Positions 16,523 through 26,138 of a stretch of 64,000 nucleotides of DNA are shown piece by piece. Origin of the DNA: Oceanimonas aquatica (GTDB lineage Bacteria; Pseudomonadota; Gammaproteobacteria; Enterobacterales; Aeromonadaceae); the NCBI RefSeq assembly GCF_030732065.1, contig NZ_JAVBHX010000002.1, positions 181,804 through 245,803 of the forward strand, written 5' to 3'. Made by a program: the position numbers and the translations under genes. Numbering within the stretch: position 1 is the first letter of the stretch; every line of letters starts with the position of its first letter. Below the pieces are notes generated by a model. That model made no database searches. It was not told where the DNA came from and saw nothing but the letters and a program-made list of their open reading frames with translations.

Positions 16523-19500
16523 TCACTCCTTACTACTCACCGCCGTCCGGCTTGCCCCCAGCACCAGCATGCAGGGGGTGAGCAACAGGGTCAGCAGGGT
16601 GGCAAAGGCCAGGCCGCCGGCGATGGCGCTGGAGAGCTGGGTCCACCACTGGGTGGACGGCGCGCCCAGCCCCAGTGAAGGCGTCAGCAGGTCCACATTC
16701 ACCCCCAGTACCATGGGCATCAGCCCCAGCACGGTAGTGATGGCGGTAAGCAGCACAGGGCGCAGACGCAAACAACCGGTTTCCAACGCAGCCTCCACCG
16801 GGCTCAGACCATCGGCGCGCAGCTGGTTGAAGGTGTCGATCAGCACGATATTGTTGTTCACCACGATACCCGCCAGGGCGATGATGCCCATGCCCACCAT
16901 CACAATGCCAAACGACTGGCCGTTCAGCAGCAGCCCCATCAGCACGCCGGCGGTGGAAAACACGATGGCCGACAGCACCAGGGCGGTCTGGTACAGGCTG
17001 TTGAACTGGGTCACCAAAATCAGCGTCATCAGCAGAATGGCCACCACAAAGGCGGTAGTCAGAAACTGCGCCGCTTCCCGCTGATCCGCATCTTCCCCGG
17101 CCACGATGAATGCCACGCCCTTTGGCAGTTCAACCCCGGACTGCTGCAGCGCCGCCAGCCGCTCATCGAGGCGAGCCCCCTCGGCCATGTCGGCCTTGAT
17201 GGTCACGGTGCGCCGGCCATCCACCCGGTGCAGGGTGCCCACCTTGGGCGCCGGGGTCAGGGTCACAAACTCGCTCAGCGGCACCTGGCCGCGGGGCGTG
17301 TTCAGGGTCAGGCGCGAAAGCTGATCCACCGAGCGCCAGTGCCGGGGCAGGCGCACGCGAATGTCCACCTCGTCGCTGGCGTCTTCCGGCCTGTAGCTGG
17401 CGAGCCTGAGACCGTTGGTCACCAGCTGCACCGCATTGCCCACACTGAGCACATCGGCGCCCATACGGGCGGCGGCTTCCCGGTCTACCCGCAGCCGCCA
17501 TTCAATGCCCGGCAGGCTGCGATCGTCCTCAATGTCGACAAAGCCGCCCAGCTCATTCATGGCATGGCGCACGCGGTCGGTGGCGATGCTCAGCGTCTCG
17601 TTGTCACTGCCCGACAGCCGGATTTCCACCGGTTTGCCGCCCCCCGGCCCCATTTGCTGCTCTCGAAACTCCAGCACCACCCCGGGCATGTCGGTGGTAC
17701 GCGCCAGCATGGTTTCCCGAATGGCGCTGGCGGGCCGGCGCAAATACCAGTCGATAAACTGAAACTGCAGCACGCCAATCACATCATTGCCGCGCTGGTT
17801 GTCTACCATAGCAAAGCTGCGGGCATAAAGTGCCTTCACCTCGCTCAGCCCCGCCAGCCGGCGTTCCACCTCGCGCAGCAGGGCATCCTTTTCATACACC
17901 GACAGATCCCCCCGGGCCCGCACCTGCAACTGGGCGCTGTCGGGCTCGATATCGGGAAAAAACTCCACGCCGTGGTTAAAGCGGGCATAACCGGCGTAGA
18001 CCAGGGCCATCAGCCCGAGGGTGCCGGCCAGGGTCAGCCCGGGGCGGCGCAGCAGCCGGGCCAGCAAGGCACGGTAACGCGCAAGCCCGGGCACCACCAC
18101 GGGGGCTTTGGGCTGGCGATCGATCCGGCCCAGTCCGCCCATGGTGGGCAAAAACACCAGCGCCATGGCCAGCGACGCCAGCAGGCAGATAATCACGGTG
18201 GCGGGCAGGTACTGCATAAACTCCCCCACCACACCGGGCCAGAACAACAGCGGCACAAACACCGCCAGGGTGGTAAAGGTGGAGGCGATCACCGGCCAGC
18301 TCATGCGATGGGCGGCGTTGATCCAGGCCTGTTTCGGACTCTGGCCCTCATGCAGATGGCGATCGGCCAGCTCGCTCACCACGATGGCGCCATCCACCAG
18401 CATGCCCGCCACCAGGATCAGCGAGAACAGCACGATAATGTTCATGGTAAAGCCGATGCCCCAGATGATCAGAATGCCGGTGAGAAAGGCGCCGGGAATG
18501 GTGAGCCCCACCATTACCGCCGAACGCGCGCCCATGGTGGCGAGAATAAGAATGAGCACCAGCACCACGGCGGTGAGCACGTTGTTGAGCAGATCCGACA
18601 GCATGGTTTCAATCTGGGTGGACTGATCCATGATGTAGTCGATCTTCACGCCCTCGGGCAGCAGCGGCCGGGCTTGCGCCAGCAGCGTCTTGACCTCGTC
18701 GATGGTCTCGATGATGTTGGCGCCGGCCCGTTTGCTCACCTCCAGCACCAGACCGGGCTGACCGTTGATTCGGGCAAAGCCGGCGGGATCCTTGAAGGTG
18801 CGCCTGAGCGTGGCCACATCGCCAAAGGTCACCACTGTATCTCCGCTGACCTTGAGCGGCAGACCAAGCACATCGTCCAGATCTTCAATGACGCCCGGCA
18901 CCTTGATGGCCAACCGGCCGGCGCCGGTGTCCAGGCTGCCGGCGGCCACCAGCCGGTTGTTGCGGGACACCAGATTAAATAATTGCGTATAGTCGATGCC
19001 GTAGCCATCCAGCACCTGGGGGTCGACCAGGATCTCCAGCAAATCTTCGCGATCGCCGCCGATGTCCACTTCCAGTACCTCGGCAATGCCTTCTATTTCA
19101 TCCTTGAGGCGCCGGGCGATCGTCACCAGTTCGCTTTCCGCCAATGGCCCCGACAGCGCCACCGACAACACCGGAAACAGCGCCACGTTAATCTCGTGCA
19201 CCACCGGCTCATCCGCCTCCTGAGGCAACTCGCTGCGGGCCGAGTCGACCTTTTCCCGCACCTCCTGCAATGCCTGCCGGGGATCAAAGCCGGCGTCAAA
19301 CTCCAGCATCACAGCCGCATGACCCTCGCTGGCGGTGGAGGTCATTTTCTTCACCCCTTCCAGGGTACGCAGCTCCTGCTCCATGGGCCGTACCAGCAGG
19401 CGCTCGCCGTCTTCCGGGCTGATGCCTTCCAGCGCCATGGACACATACATCATGGGAATGGTGACGTCGGGGTTGGCTTCCTTGGGAATCGCCTGGTAGG

Positions 19501-19585
19501 CCCCCACCCCGCCCAACAGCAGGAACACAAAGGCCAGCAGCGTCGCCCGGCTGCGGTAAACGGCGGCTTCAATCAAGGCCCTCAT
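16523..19585 (-). CDS. RND-family efflux permease (HAE1 type)
   Basis: 1020 residues, standard RND length, with membrane helix 1 at the N-terminus, two large periplasmic loops and about 12 membrane helices (ending near SAIAGGLAFATLLTLLL). It drives proton-coupled export across the envelope. In helix 4 the usual Asp-Asp pair reads VAGMLVDGAIVV: the first Asp is kept and the second is Gly, as in some non-AcrB branches. The four-base ATGA overlap with the adaptor gene shows they are one operon. No outer-membrane TolC-type partner is encoded here. Substrate is unknown. Confidence 0.9.
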   Translation of the reverse strand: MRALIEAAVYRSRATLLAFVFLLLGGVGAYQAIPKEANPDVTIPMMYVSMALEGISPEDGERLLVRPMEQELRTLEGVKKMTSTASEGHAAVMLEFDAGFDPRQALQEVREKVDSARSELPQEADEPVVHEINVALFPVLSVALSGPLAESELVTIARRLKDEIEGIAEVLEVDIGGDREDLLEILVDPQVLDGYGIDYTQLFNLVSRNNRLVAAGSLDTGAGRLAIKVPGVIEDLDDVLGLPLKVSGDTVVTFGDVATLRRTFKDPAGFARINGQPGLVLEVSKRAGANIIETIDEVKTLLAQARPLLPEGVKIDYIMDQSTQIETMLSDLLNNVLTAVVLVLILILATMGARSAVMVGLTIPGAFLTGILIIWGIGFTMNIIVLFSLILVAGMLVDGAIVVSELADRHLHEGQSPKQAWINAAHRMSWPVIASTFTTLAVFVPLLFWPGVVGEFMQYLPATVIICLLASLAMALVFLPTMGGLGRIDRQPKAPVVVPGLARYRALLARLLRRPGLTLAGTLGLMALVYAGYARFNHGVEFFPDIEPDSAQLQVRARGDLSVYEKDALLREVERRLAGLSEVKALYARSFAMVDNQRGNDVIGVLQFQFIDWYLRRPASAIRETMLARTTDMPGVVLEFREQQMGPGGGKPVEIRLSGSDNETLSIATDRVRHAMNELGGFVDIEDDRSLPGIEWRLRVDREAAARMGADVLSVGNAVQLVTNGLRLASYRPEDASDEVDIRVRLPRHWRSVDQLSRLTLNTPRGQVPLSEFVTLTPAPKVGTLHRVDGRRTVTIKADMAEGARLDERLAALQQSGVELPKGVAFIVAGEDADQREAAQFLTTAFVVAILLMTLILVTQFNSLYQTALVLSAIVFSTAGVLMGLLLNGQSFGIVMVGMGIIALAGIVVNNNIVLIDTFNQLRADGLSPVEAALETGCLRLRPVLLTAITTVLGLMPMVLGVNVDLLTPSLGLGAPSTQWWTQLSSAIAGGLAFATLLTLLLTPCMLVLGASRTAVSSKE

Positions 19586-20661
19586 TCGGCCAACTCCCGC
19601 ACCGCCACCGTCTCGCCCTCGGCCACAAAGCCGGCGCCCCGGGTCACCACGCGAGCCAGCTCGGGCAGGCCATCGACCCAGAGCGCATTCGGTGTAATGG
19701 CCAGCAGGGTCACCGGCACCAGTTGCAGACGGTTGTGTTCATCCACCACATGCACCCCGGGCCGGCCGCGCTCGTCCAGCGCCAGCAGTGCCGGCGACAA
19801 CCGGTGTGCCGGGCGCGGCGGCAGCGCAATGCGCAGCTCGGCGCTGACCCCCGCCAGACGCAGCGCCTGCGGGTTGGCAAAGCGGGCTTCCACCGCAAAG
19901 CTGCGGGTATCTTCATCGGCGGCACTGGACACAAAGGTAAGGGTGCCCTCAAGCGTGCGGCCATCCAGCAGCACCGCGGTCACCGGCAAGCCCGGCGCCA
20001 GCCCGTTCACTTGTTGCTGGGGTACACGGGCCATGAGTTTCATCTCGCTGGCATCCACCAGATGCAGCAGCGCGTCACCGGCCTTGACGTAATCCCCCGC
20101 TTCCACGTGGTGGGCATCCACGGTGCCGGCAAAGGGCGCGGCAGGCCGGCTGTAGTCCAGCGCCAGCCGGGCCTGAGTGAGGACCGCCTCGGCCTGGGTG
20201 GCGGCAGACTTGCGCTGCAGGTAGTCGGTTTCGGCCAGCAGGCCCTGGCGTTTGAGCCGCTCGGCCGCCGCCAGCTCGGCTACCCGCAAGGCGCGTTCGG
20301 CCTCGGCCCGGGCCAGGCTGGCCTTGCGGTCATCCACACTGAGCCTGAGCAGTTCCTCGCCGGCACTCATCCTTCGGCCCAGCGCAGGCACACGCTCCAC
20401 AGTGCCCTCCACCCGGGCGCGCACCACCAGTTGCCGGACCGCCTGCAGCTGGCCCTGTACCACCACCTGAGGATGGTAAGGTTCGGCAGCCATGGGTTGC
20501 ACCTGCAGCCGGAACTCGGACTCAGGGCTCGCCGGAGCGGGCGCCGGGGCCTGATCGGCGGCCTGGTACACCCGGCCATGCCACAGCCAGAACACCACCA
20601 CCGCCAGCACCACCGCTATCCACATCAACCCTTTATGCTTGCGCCAGGCCATTGCCACCAT
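19582..20661 (-). CDS. RND efflux periplasmic adaptor subunit (MFP)
   Basis: 359 residues: an N-terminal membrane anchor (LMWIAVVLAVVVFWLW), a proline/alanine-rich linker, a lipoyl half-motif (VVVQGQLQAVRQLVVRARVEG), an alpha-helical hairpin around 105-150, the second lipoyl half (APFAGTVDAHHVEAGDYVKAG) and beta-barrel plus membrane-proximal domains. It would bridge the RND permease to an outer-membrane channel. It is the first gene of the two-gene operon. ATG at 20661 is used; ATG at 20652 is also possible. Confidence 0.88.
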   Translation of the reverse strand: MVAMAWRKHKGLMWIAVVLAVVVFWLWHGRVYQAADQAPAPAPASPESEFRLQVQPMAAEPYHPQVVVQGQLQAVRQLVVRARVEGTVERVPALGRRMSAGEELLRLSVDDRKASLARAEAERALRVAELAAAERLKRQGLLAETDYLQRKSAATQAEAVLTQARLALDYSRPAAPFAGTVDAHHVEAGDYVKAGDALLHLVDASEMKLMARVPQQQVNGLAPGLPVTAVLLDGRTLEGTLTFVSSAADEDTRSFAVEARFANPQALRLAGVSAELRIALPPRPAHRLSPALLALDERGRPGVHVVDEHNRLQLVPVTLLAITPNALWVDGLPELARVVTRGAGFVAEGETVAVRELAE

Positions 20662-20771
20662 GTTGTTATCCGTGCATTTAGAGTGTTAACTCAGCATATC
20701 AATTTGAGGAGTTGGCAGACAGACTCACGGAATGCAGTAGCGACCGGGGTCACGGTGCGTGCAAAAACAAA

Positions 20772-20794
20772 AAGCCCCGCACAAGGCGGGGCTT
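20772..20794 (-). terminator. Rho-independent terminator after purK
   Basis: Arms AAGCCCCGC / GCGGGGCTT with a short loop. On the minus strand the stem is followed by a T-rich run, so it ends purEK transcription. Confidence 0.88.
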
Positions 20795-20816
20795 TGGCAT
20801 GCTACCGACGGCAGGC

Positions 20817-21884
20817 TCAGTTCAGCTGGCTGCGCAACCAGTCGAGCACTATGCCATAACTGGCGGGCAGCATGGGCTCCAGCTTGTCGAGGGCCGCCCT
20901 GGTATCAACCGGATTGCTCAGGCAGAAGTTGATGTGCCCTACCTTGCGGCCCGGGCGCACTTCCTTGCCATACCAGTACAGCTCGGCACCGGGCACCGAC
21001 AGCCAGTCGTCGTTGCGCTCGGTGCCCACCAGGTTCACCATCACGCTGGTGTTCTTGACGGTCGGGGCAATCAGCGGCAGACCGGCCACGGCGCGCAGGT
21101 GCGCTTCGAACTGGCTGATATTGGCGCCGGCCTGGGTCCAGTGGCCGCTGTTGTGCACGCGAGGCGCCAGCTCGTTGATGAGCAGGTGATCGCCCACTCG
21201 AAAGCACTCCATGGCCATGACACCAACGTAGTCGAGGTCGTTCATCAGGGTGCCGAGCATGCGTTCGGCCTCTTCCTGCAGGTGCGCCAGGCGTGCCAGG
21301 GGCGACACCGAGCCCAGCAGAATGCCGTTCACGTGCAGGTTGAGAGTCAGCGGATAGAAATAGCACTGTCCGTCTTCACCGCGCATGCCGACGATGGAGG
21401 CTTCCTCGTCAAAGTCGATGGCCTGCTCGGCAATGGCCTGGGTGTGCCAGTCGTCGGGAATCTCGTCCCGGCCCGGCTCCCGCAGCCAGTGCTGGCCGCG
21501 CCCGTCGTAACCCCCGGTGCGGCGCTTGAGCAACACCCGCTCACCCAGGGCCGCGTGCAGATCCTCGGCGGTGGTGTCGGTTTCTACCAGGCGCCAGGGC
21601 GCGGTGGCCAGACCCAGCTTGTCGATCAGTGACTTCTGGGTGTAGCGATCGGCCAGAATGGGAAAGGTGTTCAGATTAACGAACGCCGGGTGTGCCGCCA
21701 GCTGGCGGGTGGCGGCGGTTTCGGGCCACTGCTCGCGCTCGGCGGTCACCTTTTCATGGGCTTCCAGCGGAAAGGTTTCTTCAGACTCGATATCAACCGG
21801 ACGCACGTCCAGATTGAGGGGCATGCCCGCGTGTTTCAGCATCTGGCCCAGCTGGCCGGCACCCAGTACCCAGATACGGCTCAT
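20817..21884 (-). CDS. purK: N5-carboxyaminoimidazole ribonucleotide synthase PurK
   Basis: 355 residues of the ATP-grasp family. The N-terminus [17 protein letters not shown] and the segments [16 protein letters not shown] and [13 protein letters not shown] are PurK hallmarks. It uses ATP and bicarbonate to convert AIR to N5-CAIR in purine synthesis. Its start codon overlaps the purE stop by four bases, so translation is coupled. Confidence 0.96.
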   Translation of the reverse strand: MSRIWVLGAGQLGQMLKHAGMPLNLDVRPVDIESEETFPLEAHEKVTAEREQWPETAATRQLAAHPAFVNLNTFPILADRYTQKSLIDKLGLATAPWRLVETDTTAEDLHAALGERVLLKRRTGGYDGRGQHWLREPGRDEIPDDWHTQAIAEQAIDFDEEASIVGMRGEDGQCYFYPLTLNLHVNGILLGSVSPLARLAHLQEEAERMLGTLMNDLDYVGVMAMECFRVGDHLLINELAPRVHNSGHWTQAGANISQFEAHLRAVAGLPLIAPTVKNTSVMVNLVGTERNDDWLSVPGAELYWYGKEVRPGRKVGHINFCLSNPVDTRAALDKLEPMLPASYGIVLDWLRSQLN

Positions 21885-22375
21885 GCGTCCTCCCGCGGGT
21901 CGGGGCTGCCCAGCACGGTGCTGGTTTGCTCGTTGCGGAACGCTTCCAACCGTTCGGCCAGCTCGGCGTCGTTGTTGGCCAGCATCTGGCAGGCCAGCAG
22001 GCCGGCATTAAAAGCACCGGCAGTGCCGATGGCCAGGGTGCCCACGGCCACGCCCTTGGGCATCTGCACGATGGACAGCAGGCTGTCGAGGCCGCTCAGG
22101 GCCTTGCTCTGTACCGGCACACCCAGCACCGGCAGGCGGGTTTTGGCCGCCACCATGCCCGGCAGGTGGGCGGCACCACCGGCACCGCCGATGATCACCT
22201 GGTAACCGCGCTCCACGGCCTTTTCACCGAATTCCATCAGCTTGTCGGGGGTGCGGTGCGCCGACACCACTTCCACGGTGTAGGGAACCTGCAGCTTGTC
22301 CATGATCTCTGCGGCGCCCTGCATGGTGGGCCAGTCGCTTTTCGAGCCCATGATGACGGCAACTTTTGCTTGCAT
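21881..22375 (-). CDS. purE: N5-carboxyaminoimidazole ribonucleotide mutase PurE (class I)
   Basis: 164 residues: [17 protein letters not shown] at the N-terminus, [11 protein letters not shown] with the conserved His, and [17 protein letters not shown] identify class I PurE, which rearranges N5-CAIR to CAIR. Class I enzymes work with PurK, the next gene. On the minus strand a TATAAT -10 box lies at 22432-22437. No convincing PurR operator was seen. Confidence 0.96.
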   Translation of the reverse strand: MQAKVAVIMGSKSDWPTMQGAAEIMDKLQVPYTVEVVSAHRTPDKLMEFGEKAVERGYQVIIGGAGGAAHLPGMVAAKTRLPVLGVPVQSKALSGLDSLLSIVQMPKGVAVGTLAIGTAGAFNAGLLACQMLANNDAELAERLEAFRNEQTSTVLGSPDPREDA

Positions 22376-22802
22376 GACTACTCCTGTTCAACAACGTTCA
22401 GCATATATCTGGTGGATCTGGGGGAGCGCGGATTATACCGAAAGCGCGGTTTTGCGGCCAGTGAAAGGGTGGACATTACCTGACTCACTCGTTAAGGTAT
22501 TAAGCGTTCAACGCTGGTCAAACCAATTTGAGGAGGTGCACGCCTTATGATGGGCGCCATAGAAGCTTTACCCTGACGCACGCTTTCGTGCCGTCGACCG
22601 CACAATACCAGGCTAACGCCAACGTCTTATAGAAGCGCATCGCTTCACCGCCAAACAGAATCAACTTGTTTGCCCTTGCCGAGCCGTTTTTACCGGTTCC
22701 ACACGTCCGTTGCCGCTAGCCAGGTCGTCCAATTTGCGCCCCGCGTATCGCCTCTGGCGACACTGCCGGCGCTTGTCTGTGTTTCACTCGCAAGACAGGG
22801 AG
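22376..22802. promoter_or_regulatory. 427-base divergent regulatory region between purE and the symporter gene
   Basis: It contains the purE promoter (minus-strand TATAAT at 22432-22437) and, toward the symporter, a TGGTCAAACCA palindrome at 22515-22525. A nine-codon frame beginning at 22549 after a GAGGAGG stretch could be a leader peptide, but the spacing is poor and it is not called. Nothing else is recognised in 22570-22795. Confidence 0.5.
22515..22525. promoter_or_regulatory. TGGT-N3-ACCA palindrome, possible GntR/FadR-subfamily operator
   Basis: TGGTCAAACCA is a perfect four-base inverted repeat around three bases, the core recognised by FadR-subfamily GntR regulators such as PdhR, LldR and GlcC. 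The symporter gene starts about 280 bases downstream. No GntR gene is in the window. Confidence 0.35.
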
Positions 22803-24488
22803 ATGAACTTGGAACTCTATCAATTTTCCAGCACCACAGTGTTGCTGCTGCTGGCCGCCTTTTACGGCGGAACCTATCTGATCACCACCTTCATCAAGAA
22901 GGAGCAGGAAGACACCGACGCCTTTATGGTATCGAACCACAGCGTTGGCTTTGGCATGGGTGCGGCCAGCATGACCGCCACCTGGATCTGGGCCGCCTCC
23001 TTCTATGCCGCCGCCACCTCGGGCTATACCTATGGTGTATCCGGGCCACTGCACTACGGCCTGTGGGGCGCGCTGATGATCCTGTTCATCTATCCCTTTG
23101 GCCGGCGCTTTCGCGCCCTGGCGCCCAATGCCCATACCCTGGGGGAAGTGATCCACGCCCGTCACGGCTCGTCCAGCCAGCTGATCCTGGCCTTTTCCAA
23201 CCTGCTGGGCAGCATCATCAGCCTGATGGTGAACTTTACCGCCGCCGGGGCCCTGGTGTCTGTGCTGTCGCCGCTGTCGTTCCAGACCGGGGTGATCATC
23301 GCCGGCGTGGGCGTACTCAGCTACACCCTGTGGTCGGGCTTTCGCGCCTCCGTGCTCACCGACTTTGCCCAGCTGATTGCGCTGATGGCCATTGCCGTGG
23401 TGATTATTCCCGCCGTGCTGTTTGCCATGGGTGGCCCGGCCGAGGTCATGAACGGCTTTGACAACCTCACCGCCGAGCAGGCCAACCTGTTCTCGACCGA
23501 CGCCATTCTGCATCAGGGCGCGCCCTACTTTGTGGCGGTGCTGGCCTATGCCATCGGTAACCAGACCATTTCCCAGCGGCTGTTTGCGGTTAACGAAAAG
23601 CACATCAAGCCCACCTTCCTCACCGCCACTCTCGGGTACGGCGCCATCGTGATTGGCCTGGGCATGATTGGCCTGATGGCCCTGACCAACGGGGTTGAAC
23701 CCCTGAACGGCGATATGAACAACCTGATCCCGCAGATGGTATCCAGCTACCTGCCGCCGGTGTTTATTGGTCTGTTCTTTATTCTGGTGATCGGCTCGCT
23801 GTCGTCCACCGCCGACTCGGATCTGTCCGCCCTGTCCGCCATCGTGATGGCCGACGTATACGGCAAGAACATTGCCAAGGGCAAGGCCGATCCCAAGCGC
23901 ATGCTGTTTATCGGCCGGCTGACCATGATAGTAGCCACCATGCTGGGCATAGTGTTCGCCAGCTTCTCCCTCGACATTCTGGTGATGCTGGTGTTCGTGG
24001 GAGCACTGTGGGGCGCCATTGTGTTCCCGGTGATCGCCAGCTGCTTCTGGAACCGGGTGACCAACCGCGCCTTTACCACCTCGGTGCTGGCCGCATTGGT
24101 GCTGTTCTGCGTGGCCCGCTTTGAGCTGCTGCCCATGACCGGCGCGGTCGCCCTCGTCTTTGAACTGCTCGCCAGCATCGGCGGTGGTGTGGTTATCGGC
24201 CTGATGGCGTTCGGTTTTCTGGGCAAGCGCATCGGCTTTATGGCCGGCATTCTCGCCGGTGTGGCGCTGATGTTCTTTGCCACCGGCTTTTTGCGGGAAT
24301 ATACGGTACTGCTGTCTTCGCTGGTGGCCTACGGCGTGAGCACCCTGGTGTGCGTGCTGATGAGCCTGATGGATAACCAGAAGTTCGACTTTGAGCTGAT
24401 CAAAGAGCGTGTAGGCAACTACGACGACAGTGTTGACCACGCCGCCCCGGCGGCCATCAAATCCGCCGACCTTGCCAAGGAGTCCTGA
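22803..24488 (+). CDS. Sodium:solute symporter (SSS family)
   Basis: About 561 residues and 13 predicted membrane helices. SSS features include FMVSNHSVGFGMGAASMTATW, WSGFRASVLTDFAQ and GSLSSTADSDLSALSAIV, the last holding the Na2-site serines. The substrate cannot be read; relatives move carboxylates, amino acids or urea. ATG at 22803 lies directly behind GGGAG, so a TTG at 22809 with better spacing is an alternative start. The 43-residue companion gene follows after one base. Confidence 0.88.
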   Translation: MNLELYQFSSTTVLLLLAAFYGGTYLITTFIKKEQEDTDAFMVSNHSVGFGMGAASMTATWIWAASFYAAATSGYTYGVSGPLHYGLWGALMILFIYPFGRRFRALAPNAHTLGEVIHARHGSSSQLILAFSNLLGSIISLMVNFTAAGALVSVLSPLSFQTGVIIAGVGVLSYTLWSGFRASVLTDFAQLIALMAIAVVIIPAVLFAMGGPAEVMNGFDNLTAEQANLFSTDAILHQGAPYFVAVLAYAIGNQTISQRLFAVNEKHIKPTFLTATLGYGAIVIGLGMIGLMALTNGVEPLNGDMNNLIPQMVSSYLPPVFIGLFFILVIGSLSSTADSDLSALSAIVMADVYGKNIAKGKADPKRMLFIGRLTMIVATMLGIVFASFSLDILVMLVFVGALWGAIVFPVIASCFWNRVTNRAFTTSVLAALVLFCVARFELLPMTGAVALVFELLASIGGGVVIGLMAFGFLGKRIGFMAGILAGVALMFFATGFLREYTVLLSSLVAYGVSTLVCVLMSLMDNQKFDFELIKERVGNYDDSVDHAAPAAIKSADLAKES

Positions 24489-24489
24489 T

Positions 24490-24621
24490 ATGAACGAACT
24501 GACCCTGGGGGCCTACATTCTGATCTGGCCCGCCCTCACCCTCTGGGTGCTGATCATGATTTGCCGCGGCGTCTGGAAAGACGTGGTCGCCGCCAAAAAG
24601 GAAAACCGCGAGCTGGTGTAA
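24490..24621 (+). CDS. Small transporter subunit, single membrane helix
   Basis: 43 residues: MNELTLGAYILIWPALTLWV starts a single membrane helix, followed by a basic cytoplasmic tail with WKDVVAAKKE. AAGGAG precedes the ATG with ideal spacing and the preceding symporter stop codon is one base away. Such peptides are known next to SSS symporters (annotated as putative transporter small subunit), so it is probably an accessory of that carrier. Role unproven. Confidence 0.8.
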   Translation: MNELTLGAYILIWPALTLWVLIMICRGVWKDVVAAKKENRELV

Positions 24622-24639
24622 ACCGCCGCAGATAACAAA

Positions 24640-24667
24640 AAGCGGACCTCAAGGGGTCCGCTTTTTT
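24640..24667 (+). terminator. Rho-independent terminator after symporter operon
   Basis: Arms AAGCGGACC / GGTCCGCTT, loop TCAAGG, then a run of T. Confidence 0.92.
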
Positions 24668-24746
24668 ATGCTCAGGCCGCCAGCCAGCAAGCCTAGAGGG
24701 GGATGCCCAGACTCGCCAGCTTTCGGTACGGACTCCCGATGGAGGC

Positions 24747-26078
24747 TCAGCCCCGAGCCGGCCACCAGCGCAACACCGCCAGCCCCGCCAGGGCCGAACA
24801 CACGGAAGAAAGAAAAATCCCCAGCTTGGCGCTGTCGATCAGACTCTTATCGAACGCCATGTCGGCGATGAACAACGCCATGGTAAAGCCGATACCGGCG
24901 AGCAAACCTCCACCCGCCAGCAGAGGCCAGCTGAGCCCGGGTGGCAGAATCGCAATGCGCAACCGCAACGCCAGCCAGCTGAACAGCAAAATCCCTGCCG
25001 GCTTGCCGAGCACAAACCCCATAAACACCGCCAGCGTCACCGGCCCCCCCAGGTGGTTTAAAGACAGTGCCAACCCGGCATTGGCAAAGGCAAACAGGGG
25101 CATGATGACAAATCCCACCCAGGGGTGCAGCGCAATTTCCAGCCGCTCTACCGGTGACAGGGTTTCACGAGCGGCCATTTCTGCCATCTTCAGGGTCTCC
25201 CTGTCCTTGGTATGTCCGCCTCCACTGCCTTCGCTGTCAGAGGGATGTGCCACCACCTGGCTCAGAATCGCGTACAAACGCGTGTCGCTGACCCAACGAC
25301 GAGCGGGCGTCATCAGGCCAAGTATGACCCCGGTAATGGTGGCATGTACCCCCGAGGCATCCACCACGAGCCAGATAAGCCCGCCCATCAGAACATAGAG
25401 CGGAAAACCGCGAATACCCAGCCTCGACATGCCCCCTGTCATCAACAGGCCCAGCCCGGCCAAGGCCAGCAGCAGCCAGTTGATGTCACTGCTGTAGCCA
25501 ATGGCTACGACCAGGATGGCGCCAATATCGTCCACAATCGCCAACGACAGCAGAAACATGCGCAAACTTTGAGGAATACGCGAGCCCAGCAGGGCCAGGC
25601 AGCCGATCACAAACGCCGTATCGGTCGCCATAACGATGCCCCAGCCCGGCTGGCCGGGCTGGGCATATTGAAAAAACAGATAGATGATCGCCGGAACCAG
25701 CATCCCCCCCAAGGCGGCAGCGACCGACAGTGCCGCCACCCGTGGCCGGCTCAATTCTCCCAGCACCCACTCGCGCTTGAGCTCCAGTGCCACCAGAAAA
25801 AAGAACAACGTCATCAGGCCATCGTTGATCCACTCACGCAGGGAGCGGACAAGCGCCACCGGTCCGGCAGTCAAGCCCACCGGCAACTCCCAGAAATGCT
25901 CAAAAGAAGCGGCCCAGGGCGAATTGGAGATCACCAGCGCGGCCAGGGTGAACAGCAGCAGCATGGCCCCGGCGGTTGTCTCAACCCGCACAAAACGAGC
26001 AAAGGGATTTGTCAGCCGCTCGACCAGCGCTTTGGGCAATCGAGTGGTCCTGGAGGGTACTTTCAAATCAACCTTCAT
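24747..26078 (-). CDS. nhaA: Na+/H+ antiporter NhaA
   Basis: 443 residues with about 12 membrane helices. FFFLVALELKREWVLGEL near the N-terminus, the discontinuous-helix segment IVMATDTAFVIGCLALLG and the ion-binding Asp pair in LAIVDDIGAILVVAIGY are NhaA hallmarks. It exchanges 1 Na+ out for 2 H+ in at alkaline pH. A long hydrophilic loop (about 290-320, with SEGSGGGHTKDRE) separates the two halves, longer than in E. coli. ATG at 26078 has GGAAG upstream. It follows the TrhA-like gene by 60 bases and may share its transcript. Confidence 0.94.
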   Translation of the reverse strand: MKVDLKVPSRTTRLPKALVERLTNPFARFVRVETTAGAMLLLFTLAALVISNSPWAASFEHFWELPVGLTAGPVALVRSLREWINDGLMTLFFFLVALELKREWVLGELSRPRVAALSVAAALGGMLVPAIIYLFFQYAQPGQPGWGIVMATDTAFVIGCLALLGSRIPQSLRMFLLSLAIVDDIGAILVVAIGYSSDINWLLLALAGLGLLMTGGMSRLGIRGFPLYVLMGGLIWLVVDASGVHATITGVILGLMTPARRWVSDTRLYAILSQVVAHPSDSEGSGGGHTKDRETLKMAEMAARETLSPVERLEIALHPWVGFVIMPLFAFANAGLALSLNHLGGPVTLAVFMGFVLGKPAGILLFSWLALRLRIAILPPGLSWPLLAGGGLLAGIGFTMALFIADMAFDKSLIDSAKLGIFLSSVCSALAGLAVLRWWPARG

Positions 26079-26138
26079 AACGGAACTTCCCACCAGAGAC
26101 GTGGTTCGTCCGCCATGGCGATGGGTTGCCGGTCATGC

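Noticed and set aside
22549..22578. Nine-codon leader peptide frame behind GAGGAGG
   Set aside because: Spacing to the ATG is too long, there are no repeated regulatory codons and no attenuator hairpin follows.
22716..24440. 574-codon open frame on the minus strand opposite the SSS symporter
   Set aside because: It is a GC-rich antisense frame, full of Gln, His and Gly, with no hydrophobic core or motif, while the plus strand encodes a clear membrane carrier.
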